From contig CAYNWK010000057.1 in NCBI GenBank assembly GCA_964400875.1, forward strand, positions 1 to 25,704: a DNA stretch of 25,704 nt. The letters are read 5' to 3'. The first letter of the stretch is position 1. Each line of letters starts with the position of its first letter. The position numbers and the translations under genes were made by a program. The notes beneath the pieces were generated by a model. It did not search any database and was not told where the DNA came from. It was given only the letters and a program-made list of their open reading frames with translations. Shown piece by piece: positions 1-6,145 of this stretch. This DNA is from CAYNWK01 sp964400875 (GTDB lineage: Bacteria > Chloroflexota > Anaerolineae > Anaerolineales > UBA4823).

Positions 1-4
1 CAAA

Positions 5-49
5 GGGGACATCTCTACTTTGCAGAAATGGGGACATTTCTACTTTGCA
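5..49. repeat. Tandem 20-bp direct repeat, probable IS end
   Basis: Two copies of GGGGACATYTCTACTTTGCA lie at 5-24 and 30-49 and differ at one base. They are followed by TTGACA at 50-55. Read on the other strand the block begins TGTCAATGCAAAG, and IS21- and IS481-type elements commonly have TG..CA termini with repeated transposase-binding sites. The element body would lie left of the window. No transposase is visible here, so the assignment rests only on repeat structure and the terminal bases. Confidence 0.5.
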
Positions 50-278
50 TTGACACCACGCAATAATGGTTCTCCAGGAATCTACGTGGAACTGTGGAGA
101 GGATTGCGTCCCCTTCTGAGCAACCCGATTCCTCATTTTCTGGGGCGGCGCATGCCAATGAGTATCGCATGCACGTGCTATGCGGTTTTGCAAGGCATTC
201 CTTTTTTAACCCATGGTATATTTCAATCGAGTGCAGTGCACTTTTTCGTTACACCTAAGTCCAGGATCAGAATTCTCG

Positions 279-3200
279 ATGCCCCCTTTATGCAACCATT
301 GCGGTTTTGACAATCCTCCGGGCATGCGCTTCTGCGGAAATTGTGGTAAACCACTGATTGAGCCATCTCTGGCGCAAGCCGATTTCCCTAACCTGGCAAA
401 AAAACCCCCACAGCGGATCAACGCCCAAATGGGCACCGGGTTGTTACAACGTTTCCGCCAAGCCGGCCTGGATGCCACCGGTCAAAGACGCAATGTAACC
501 GTCTTGTTCGCGGATATGTCCGGGTATACGCGCCTGGCGGAACGCCTGGACAGCGAAGATCTGTACCTCCTGGTGCAACGATTTATCGGCATACTGGCTG
601 AGAATGTTTATCGTTACGATGGAACCGTCGACAAAATCCTGGGGGACGGGGTCATGGCGCTCTTCGGCGCCCCCATCGCGCACGAAAACAACAGCGAACG
701 CGCCGTCCGGGCTGCCCTCGACATGCTAGCAGGTGTTGCCCGGTTCAGCGAAGAAATGGAAGCCAAGCTGGGCGAGGCGATTAATGTGCACATCGGCCTG
801 CATGCCGGGACGGTGATCGTTGGAAGTGTAGGATCCGATCTGATGATGGATTACACAGCGATCGGCGATACTGTCAACCTTACCCAACGGCTCGAAGAAG
901 CCTCGCAAGCCGGCTGTGTCTTGGTAAGCGAAAAAGTTTACCGGGCGACGCGCGCCATGTTCGAGTTTACTGCTGTTTCCAATCTAAACCTGAAAGGTAT
1001 TGACCGGCAGCTAACAGCTTATCGGTTGTTGGGACTGAAATCACAACCCGGGTCCGTCCGCGGGTTAGAAGGGCTGCGAGCGCCTCTCATCGGTCGTGAA
1101 AATGAATACCGACAGCTGATCGAGGCGGTCAACGCGCTCACCAGCCAAAATAAAGGCCAGCTCGTTTTAATGCTCGGCGAGGCCGGCATCGGCAAGAGTC
1201 GCCTGACTACCGAATTGAAATCCCACCTGCAAGGCAGCCAACTGCGCATTCTTGAAGGCCAGAGCCTGGCATACCGGCGTTCCGCAGCTTACTGGATTTT
1301 CATTGACCTGTTGCGTAACTATCTGGGTTTCACTCCTGAAACCCCACCTCGTCAGGTTCACGAACAGTTGATCGCTAAGGTTTACTCCTTACTGGGGAAC
1401 GAAGCAGCGGAAACGCTTCCCTACTTAGAGCATCTGCTCTCCCTGGAACACGTTGACGTCACCGCAGGAGAACGATTGGCTTATCTGGAGGCCAGCCAAC
1501 TGCGGCAGCAGATTTTCATCGCCATCCGGGATTTGTTAGTCGCTGAATCCCGGAGCCAGCCCCTTATGCTCATACTGGAAGATCTGCACTGGGCGGACGA
1601 TACCTCCTTAGACCTATTGTCATTCCTGGTCGATTCCATCCAGGAAGAAGCACTGTTCATCTATGCAATCTCACGCCTCCTCCAGGAAGGGCCTTTAAGC
1701 AACTTGCTCGAGGAGATGCGGCGTCGAGCTCCTGATCGGCTGATCAACATACACCTGAACAAACTCACAGCCGATCAAAGCGATCGCTTGCTTACCAATT
1801 TGCTCACCTTTCAAGATTTTCCAGAGTCGTTACGCCAACGCATCCTGCAACGCGCGTCCGGGATTCCTTTTTATTTAGAAGAGATCCTGCGCATGCTGAT
1901 CGATGATGGGGTGATCGTCCGCGAGAACGACCGCTGGACCCTGGTCCCAGGCGCCGACTTCAGCGCGACCGAAGTGCCGGACACCTTGCAAGGTCTGATC
2001 ATGACGCGCTTCGACCGCTTGCAGCCTTTCCAGCGAAAAGTTCTGCAAACGGCTGCGGTGATTGGCCGACAGTTCAATTTATCGCTGTTGACCGCAGTGA
2101 TCAACCCCGAACAAAGCGGAAGTATTGAAAAGGTACTTAACCAGCTGATCGAGCGAGACTTCATACATCTCCAAGCCGGTCCGCAGCATACAGAGTACAT
2201 TTTCCGACACGTGCTCACCTCGGAAGCGGTCTACAACACATTACTGCGCCGCGATCGATCTGAATTACATGGGCGGGTTGCGGAAGCATTAGAGCAGCTC
2301 TATCAGGGTCAGATCGAGAGGCACGTCGAAGTCCTGGCCGGCCATTTTCTATTGAGCCCACATCTTGACCGCGCTTTGCATTACCTTGCGCTTGCCGGAC
2401 AAAAAGCCTCCCGGGATTACGCCAACGAACAAGCCCGCCAGTATTTCGAACAGGTGCTTGAGCTGCTGCCCTCCGTATTGCACACACCCGAACAAGAATT
2501 ATTGGTTCGCGAGGGATTGGGAGACGTGTTGGTCTTCATCGGCGAATATAAGGAAGCTCGGGAACAATTCCAGTCCGAATTGAAAGTCATCGAATCAGCG
2601 GCGCCTGGTTTCTATACGAAAGAACTTAGCGCACTTCACCGCAAGATCGGCATTACCTTTGAGCGCCAAGGCGACTACGACCGCGCTTTTGACCATTTCA
2701 AGAACGCCCTCCAGGCGACTCAGGCGAGCGTAACACCGATGATCTACGAGCAAGCGCGCATCTTCAACGACATAGGCTGGATCCATTTCCTTCAAGGACA
2801 TTTCGAAGAGGCTCAAAGCCAGTTGGCCAAAGCGTTGGAACTGGTCGAGAATTCGAAACGCTACGACATCGTCGCTTCGATACATAACCGCCTGGGGGCA
2901 GTGGCTTACCAACAGCGCGAATACGAGCTCGCAGCTAACCACGTACGCAAAAGCCTGGTCTTGCGCGAAACGATTGGCGACCAGGCTGGGGTTGCGCGTT
3001 TATATAATAACCTCGGACTTCTGGGCTTGATGCGCGGTGACTTGCGTGATGCAGAGACGAACTTCGAGCAGAGCATTAAGCTCCTGGAACACCTTGGTGA
3101 TGCAGAGGGCATCGCCATCGCTTATACCAACCTGGGCCTAGTGCAGCTTGACCGGGGTCAAAACGAATCCGCCGAATCGAATTTGAAAAATAGCCTTCAG

Positions 3201-3779
3201 GCAACGGAACAAATCGGCCACCGTTTTTACCAGGCTCTAGCGATGATGTACCTTGGGCGACTGCGGACATCCCAAGAGGAATTCAAGCGCTCGGACGATT
3301 ATCTGCGCCAGAGCATCCGTATTTTCGACGAACTCGAAGCCCGGGATAACCTGATCGATGCTTACTATTATCTTGGTGAGAATTATTTCGCCCAAGAGAA
3401 CCTGGAAGCCGCGCGCCTGTGGATCTCCCAGGCTTACGAAACTATGTCTATGGAAGTCTATGGCGACGATGCCACAAACTCGGTCCAGCGCGGCAGAGTG
3501 CTTCGTCTGGAAGCAGCCATAGCGTGCAAGGAAAACAAATTTGAGCTGGCTAGTTGCCTACTCAATGAGAGCGGGCAAATATTTGATGCCTCCTACGAAC
3601 GGTTAGAAACGGCCAGAACGGCCTACGAATCAGCAGTGCTCGCCCAACGACAGGGACGAGTAATGGAATCTCGACAGCGGTTCCAAGAAGCCCGCCTCTT
3701 GTTCCAACAAATTGGAGCAGAACAAGACCTCCACCGAACAAACGAGGCCTTGCGCCGGTTGACTAATCCGGAACGTTAA
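279..3779 (+). CDS. Zinc-ribbon / class III adenylate-guanylate cyclase / AAA ATPase / TPR regulator
   Basis: The predicted protein has 1166 residues. The N-terminus is a zinc ribbon (C5, C8, C19, C22). A class III cyclase domain follows at about 70-250, with metal-binding Asp79 in FADMSGYT, Asp123 in LGDGVMALFGAP, a likely base-selecting Lys119, and the GDTVNLTQRL segment containing Asn200 and Arg204, so it appears catalytically intact. An NTPase module follows, with Walker A GEAGIGKSR (300-308) and Walker B LMLILEDLHWAD (429-440). The C-terminal half from about 690 consists of TPR-like helical repeats. This layout is known from bacterial signalling proteins that resemble soluble adenylyl cyclase. 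Substrate (ATP or GTP) and signal are not known. I chose ATG 279 rather than an in-frame start at 213 because such proteins normally begin directly at the zinc ribbon; the Shine-Dalgarno sequence is weak. The gene stands alone and ends in a terminator. Confidence 0.9.
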   Translation: MPPLCNHCGFDNPPGMRFCGNCGKPLIEPSLAQADFPNLAKKPPQRINAQMGTGLLQRFRQAGLDATGQRRNVTVLFADMSGYTRLAERLDSEDLYLLVQRFIGILAENVYRYDGTVDKILGDGVMALFGAPIAHENNSERAVRAALDMLAGVARFSEEMEAKLGEAINVHIGLHAGTVIVGSVGSDLMMDYTAIGDTVNLTQRLEEASQAGCVLVSEKVYRATRAMFEFTAVSNLNLKGIDRQLTAYRLLGLKSQPGSVRGLEGLRAPLIGRENEYRQLIEAVNALTSQNKGQLVLMLGEAGIGKSRLTTELKSHLQGSQLRILEGQSLAYRRSAAYWIFIDLLRNYLGFTPETPPRQVHEQLIAKVYSLLGNEAAETLPYLEHLLSLEHVDVTAGERLAYLEASQLRQQIFIAIRDLLVAESRSQPLMLILEDLHWADDTSLDLLSFLVDSIQEEALFIYAISRLLQEGPLSNLLEEMRRRAPDRLINIHLNKLTADQSDRLLTNLLTFQDFPESLRQRILQRASGIPFYLEEILRMLIDDGVIVRENDRWTLVPGADFSATEVPDTLQGLIMTRFDRLQPFQRKVLQTAAVIGRQFNLSLLTAVINPEQSGSIEKVLNQLIERDFIHLQAGPQHTEYIFRHVLTSEAVYNTLLRRDRSELHGRVAEALEQLYQGQIERHVEVLAGHFLLSPHLDRALHYLALAGQKASRDYANEQARQYFEQVLELLPSVLHTPEQELLVREGLGDVLVFIGEYKEAREQFQSELKVIESAAPGFYTKELSALHRKIGITFERQGDYDRAFDHFKNALQATQASVTPMIYEQARIFNDIGWIHFLQGHFEEAQSQLAKALELVENSKRYDIVASIHNRLGAVAYQQREYELAANHVRKSLVLRETIGDQAGVARLYNNLGLLGLMRGDLRDAETNFEQSIKLLEHLGDAEGIAIAYTNLGLVQLDRGQNESAESNLKNSLQATEQIGHRFYQALAMMYLGRLRTSQEEFKRSDDYLRQSIRIFDELEARDNLIDAYYYLGENYFAQENLEAARLWISQAYETMSMEVYGDDATNSVQRGRVLRLEAAIACKENKFELASCLLNESGQIFDASYERLETARTAYESAVLAQRQGRVMESRQRFQEARLLFQQIGAEQDLHRTNEALRRLTNPER

Positions 3780-3785
3780 ATCAAA

Positions 3786-3820
3786 GGAGCGAGTTTGAAA
3801 ATAAGAACTCGCTCCTTTTT
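3786..3820 (+). terminator. Intrinsic terminator of the cyclase gene
   Basis: A perfect 10-bp stem GGAGCGAGTT (3786-3795) / AACTCGCTCC (3806-3815) with a 10-nt loop is followed directly by TTTTT. It lies 6 bp after the cyclase stop codon. Read on the minus strand the stem is followed by TTTGATTT, so it may also stop transcripts of the convergent protease gene, less efficiently. Confidence 0.9.
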
Positions 3821-3852
3821 CTAAGACCCGGGTCAGGGGGTGAAAGCAATTT

Positions 3853-5658
3853 CTAACCGTCAAAATCGGCCAATTCGCCTGTCCACAATAAGGTGTCCTT
3901 CCAAGCTTTGTTGTGAGCCTTCCAATTCACGAAAGTTTCAGCGAATTCAGCCGATCCGTAGGAACCAGCCCAGGCTCCGTAACCACCGGCCCAAGCCCCA
4001 TAGCCTCCGGCCCAGGCCCCGTAACCGCCAACCCATGCTCCGTAGCCGCCCGCCCAGGCGCCGTAACCGCCAGCCCATGCTCCGTAACCGCCCGCCCATG
4101 CGCCGTAACCGCCAGCCCATGCTCCGTAACCGCCCGCCCATGCGCCGTAACCGCCGGCCCATGCTCCGTAGCCGCCGGCCCAGGCGCCATAGCCGCCAGC
4201 CCAGGAGCCGTAGCCACCGGCCCAGTCACTGAAATCTCCTCTCAGGCGGAATTCTTCGCTGGCCTCATCATAGTAAGCATAACCCTCGAAATGCCGGTCA
4301 CCGGAAAGATCGGCCCAAATATCCAAGCCCTGGTTAGCGGACCCGGTAGCCTCGGAGAAAACTGAGTCAGGGGCGTTAACCCGGCCGGCGCCTTGCTGGA
4401 ACATGCTGTACAAAGCCTCCGTGGACTCGAGATCGACCCATGGAAAGGCAGTTGACTGCACCCGATATTTCACCTGGTCTGGGCTTAGATCGGGCGTATG
4501 CGACAAGGTGAGCGCTGCAACTCCAGAGACAACTGCTGCAGCCTGAGAGGTGCCCGCTAACCAATAATAATTCTTGCCAACTTGATTGTCGCGGTACTTT
4601 TTGGCATTGAAGGTACCATTCTTCATAGTAGAGACGATGTGAGCGCCGGGAGCAACCACGTCGGGCTTGGCGAAGCCATCCAGCGTCGGTCCTGCAGCCG
4701 AGAACGGTGCGATGTAATCATCGCTCCAGTCAGCAGGCGTGTAATTATCGGTGAATGCCCCGACCGTGATCACGTACGGGTTATTCCCCGGTACGCCAAC
4801 CGTCATGGGGTCCGGCCCGCCGTTTCCGGCGGCAACTACGACAGTAATGCCTTCAGCCCATGCTCGGGTCACCGCGAGGTTGAGCGGATCGGCCCAATAC
4901 GGTGATTCAACCGACGCTACCAGCGACAGGTTGAGAACTTTAATACCTAATTCATCTTCATGGTTAACAACCCACTGTACGCCCTGGATGACAGTTTCAT
5001 AGGTCCCATAACCCTGATCGTTGAGCACCCGGACGCCGGCCAGGTTAACGCCCGGGGCGACGCCATTCCACTCACCGTCAGTGCCTAAATCGCTATTCGC
5101 GATGATCCCGGCAATATGGGTCCCGTGCCCATTGGGGTCGTGTGGTTTTTTACGCCCATCAACAAAGTCTACCCAACCGACAATCCGGTTGCCAGCGCTC
5201 TCATCCAGCCCTTGGGAAATCCCAGGAAGGTCTGCGAGACCTGTGTCAACCACAGCGACGGTGACGCCGCCGCCGTTCACGCCGCGATCCCAGGTAACGT
5301 CGGCCCCGACAACTTCAGGGTAGTCCGTTTCGGGAGCACCCTTGTCTTTCTTGCCAGCTAGCAAGACCTCACCGTTTGGAACTACGGAGACGACCTTCGG
5401 GTTGGTGCGTAAACTATGCACCGCTTGCAGGGGCAGAGTTGCTCCCACAGCATCAATCAGAGCAAGGTGTGAGGTGACTTCCCCCCCGTAGGCTTCCACC
5501 AGGCTGGTAACCGCTTCTACCGAAACCCCCCGAACAATAAAAGAGGCTCTATCTGGGGCTGCTGAGGCAGAAACAAGACCCAGCGGGAGGATCAAAGCCA
5601 ATACGAGAGAGAATGTCAAGAGCCTGTAGGGCTTCATCAAAGATGGTCTGACATTCAT
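3853..5658 (-). CDS. Secreted S8 (subtilisin-like) serine protease with C-terminal Trp/Tyr/Gly heptad repeats
   Basis: The 601-residue precursor has a signal peptide (about 1-34, hydrophobic LLTFSLVLALILPLGLVSASA) and an I9-like propeptide (about 38-98). The S8 catalytic domain has Asp138 in VAVVDTGL, His178 in HGTHIAGI, oxyanion Asn279 in AAGNGG and nucleophile Ser371 in GTSQAAAVVSG, so the triad is complete. After the catalytic domain come 13 tandem heptads of consensus AWAGGYG (478-568) and a 33-residue tail rich in Trp and Lys. ATG 5658 is chosen because AGGGAGAA sits just upstream; a GTG 18 bp further up lies before that site. There is no LPXTG motif or obvious membrane anchor. The leader carries a c-di-GMP riboswitch, so synthesis is probably tied to the motile/sessile switch. 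Natural substrate unknown; a role at the cell surface or in matrix remodelling is inference. Confidence 0.93.
   Translation of the reverse strand: MNVRPSLMKPYRLLTFSLVLALILPLGLVSASAAPDRASFIVRGVSVEAVTSLVEAYGGEVTSHLALIDAVGATLPLQAVHSLRTNPKVVSVVPNGEVLLAGKKDKGAPETDYPEVVGADVTWDRGVNGGGVTVAVVDTGLADLPGISQGLDESAGNRIVGWVDFVDGRKKPHDPNGHGTHIAGIIANSDLGTDGEWNGVAPGVNLAGVRVLNDQGYGTYETVIQGVQWVVNHEDELGIKVLNLSLVASVESPYWADPLNLAVTRAWAEGITVVVAAGNGGPDPMTVGVPGNNPYVITVGAFTDNYTPADWSDDYIAPFSAAGPTLDGFAKPDVVAPGAHIVSTMKNGTFNAKKYRDNQVGKNYYWLAGTSQAAAVVSGVAALTLSHTPDLSPDQVKYRVQSTAFPWVDLESTEALYSMFQQGAGRVNAPDSVFSEATGSANQGLDIWADLSGDRHFEGYAYYDEASEEFRLRGDFSDWAGGYGSWAGGYGAWAGGYGAWAGGYGAWAGGYGAWAGGYGAWAGGYGAWAGGYGAWAGGYGAWVGGYGAWAGGYGAWAGGYGAWAGSYGSAEFAETFVNWKAHNKAWKDTLLWTGELADFDG
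3955..4227 (-). repeat. 13 x 21-bp tandem repeat encoding AWAGGYG heptads
   Basis: Thirteen 21-bp units lie inside the protease gene. The encoded order is D-WAGGYG, S-WAGGYG, seven AWAGGYG, AWVGGYG, two AWAGGYG, and AWAGSYG. Units in the middle alternate between two codon versions (GCA/CGC at the first Ala, GCT/GCG in the Gly codons), giving a 42-bp higher-order period. Edge units diverge more than central ones, as expected from repeat expansion by slippage or unequal recombination. The reading frame is kept because the unit length is a multiple of three. Confidence 0.95.
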
Positions 5659-5701
5659 GGCTGTTCTCCCTATCACAAATCTAGACTAACTATGTCTAAA
5701 T

Positions 5702-5722
5702 AAAAAGACCTGTTGCCAGGCC
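5702..5722 (-). terminator. Leader terminator hairpin, likely riboswitch expression platform
   Basis: On the minus strand GGCCTG-GCAA-CAGGTC (complement of 5707-5722) forms a 6-bp stem, one pair being G-U, capped by a GNRA tetraloop and followed by TTTTT. It lies between the riboswitch aptamer and the protease start codon, about 45 nt before the ATG, where a transcription-control platform would be expected. The stem is short, so efficiency is uncertain. Whether ligand turns it on or off cannot be read from the sequence. Confidence 0.65.
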
Positions 5723-5746
5723 TAGAAGGGGAGACTTGTGCGTCGT

Positions 5747-5847
5747 CCGATCTACGGCGGCCTGGCGGTCGTAGCCACTTACACGAATGGCGTTAGACCC
5801 ATGGCTTTGCGTCCCCGGTTTTCACCGGGTTTGCCTTTATACCGATC
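5747..5847 (-). promoter_or_regulatory. c-di-GMP-I (GEMM-I) riboswitch aptamer in protease leader
   Basis: The minus-strand RNA contains the hallmarks of GEMM-I in order: GGCAAACC (5835-5828), stem CCGG with a GAAA-type tetraloop, GGGACGCAAAGCC (5815-5803), GGGUCUAA, and a second arm with GUGGCUACGACCGCC that corresponds to the tetraloop-receptor side. This matches, from memory, the Vibrio Vc2 aptamer layout. The base aligned with Vc2 G20 is G, which in the family favours c-di-GMP over cAMP-GMP. The outer P1 helix is poorly resolved by eye, so the boundaries are approximate. The RNA would start close to the predicted transcription start of the protease. Confidence 0.88.
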
Positions 5848-5853
5848 AATTAC

Positions 5854-5882
5854 ATTGTAGCAGTTCCACCTCAGCGAGTCAA
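5854..5882 (-). promoter_or_regulatory. Sigma-70-type promoter of the protease/riboswitch transcript
   Basis: On the minus strand TTGACT (5882-5877) and TACAAT (5859-5854) are separated by exactly 17 bp. Predicted initiation is near 5847, immediately before the riboswitch aptamer, giving a leader of about 190 nt. The rest of the 487-bp gap between the protease and ppdK is covered by the riboswitch, its terminator and the ppdK leader. Confidence 0.75.
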
Positions 5883-5960
5883 TCTGAATTGCTTACAGTA
5901 TTGAAAGTCAATTTAAATTGAATGTGAAACAATCATCAAACCTGGACAATGTTGAAAAAT

Positions 5961-5989
5961 TTGTGTTTATGCCAGCGCAGTGGTAAACT
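5961..5989 (+). promoter_or_regulatory. Possible promoter of ppdK
   Basis: TTGTGT (5961-5966) and TAAACT (5984-5989) are spaced 17 bp apart and point toward ppdK. The match to the sigma-70 consensus is moderate (first three bases of the -35 box). If correct, the ppdK mRNA has a leader of about 150 nt that includes the upstream ORF and the structured elements described below. Confidence 0.4.
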
Positions 5990-6046
5990 ATACGCCGTGG
6001 TCTGCTATCGATTAATGTAGGAATTACGCAGTTCACGAGGGATTCA

Positions 6047-6083
6047 GGGGTGACATGGCGGGCTGCTCCCGACATAAAACCCC
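6047..6083 (+). promoter_or_regulatory. Leader stem-loop enclosing upstream-ORF start codon
   Basis: GGGGT (6047-6051) can pair with ACCCC (6079-6083), AUG (6055-6057) with CAU (6073-6075), and CGGG (6059-6062) with CCCG (6068-6071) around a CUGCU loop. A small internal loop and one mismatch interrupt the helix. The hairpin would cover both the purine-rich ribosome site and the start codon of the 24-codon leader ORF. I do not recognise a known riboswitch class here. Confidence 0.5.
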
Positions 6084-6129
6084 CAACTACCCTCCTAATG
6101 CGCAAGTCCTATTACGAATAATTTCCTAG
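6055..6129 (+). CDS. Putative 24-residue leader peptide upstream of ppdK
   Basis: An ATG at 6055 opens a 24-codon frame ending with TAG at 6127-6129, directly before the ppdK Shine-Dalgarno sequence (6130-6137). The peptide begins MAGCSRHK and contains a YPPN motif. AGGGGT lies 3 nt upstream of its ATG, close for a ribosome site. The Pro-Pro codons are themselves the anti-Shine-Dalgarno sequence CCTCCTAA. Translation through this point would unmask the ppdK ribosome site, which is the logic of a translational attenuator. The frame is short and could be chance; position, not composition, is the argument. Confidence 0.35.
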   Translation: MAGCSRHKTPNYPPNAQVLLRIIS

Positions 6130-6137
6130 TTAGGAGG
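6091..6137 (+). promoter_or_regulatory. Anti-SD:SD pair that may sequester the ppdK ribosome site
   Basis: CCTCCTAA (6091-6098) is an exact 8-nt complement of TTAGGAGG (6130-6137), the strong Shine-Dalgarno sequence 8 nt before the ppdK ATG. The intervening 31 nt would form the loop. Any pyrimidine-rich stretch can match an SD by chance, but the match extends two bases beyond the core into TTAGGAGG and it lies in a leader with other structure. Confidence 0.5.
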
Positions 6138-6145
6138 ATATTTTT

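Noticed and set aside
3955..4227. CRISPR-like look of regularly spaced near-identical repeats
   Set aside because: The 21-bp units are contiguous without spacers, lie inside a coding frame and encode a regular heptad.
3840..4232. Long repetitive open frames on both strands across the 21-bp repeats, rich in Arg/Pro, Thr/Gly or Arg/Met
   Set aside because: They exist because the repeat unit is a multiple of three without stop codons in other frames. Only the minus frame that continues the subtilase domain has a start, signal peptide and known domain.
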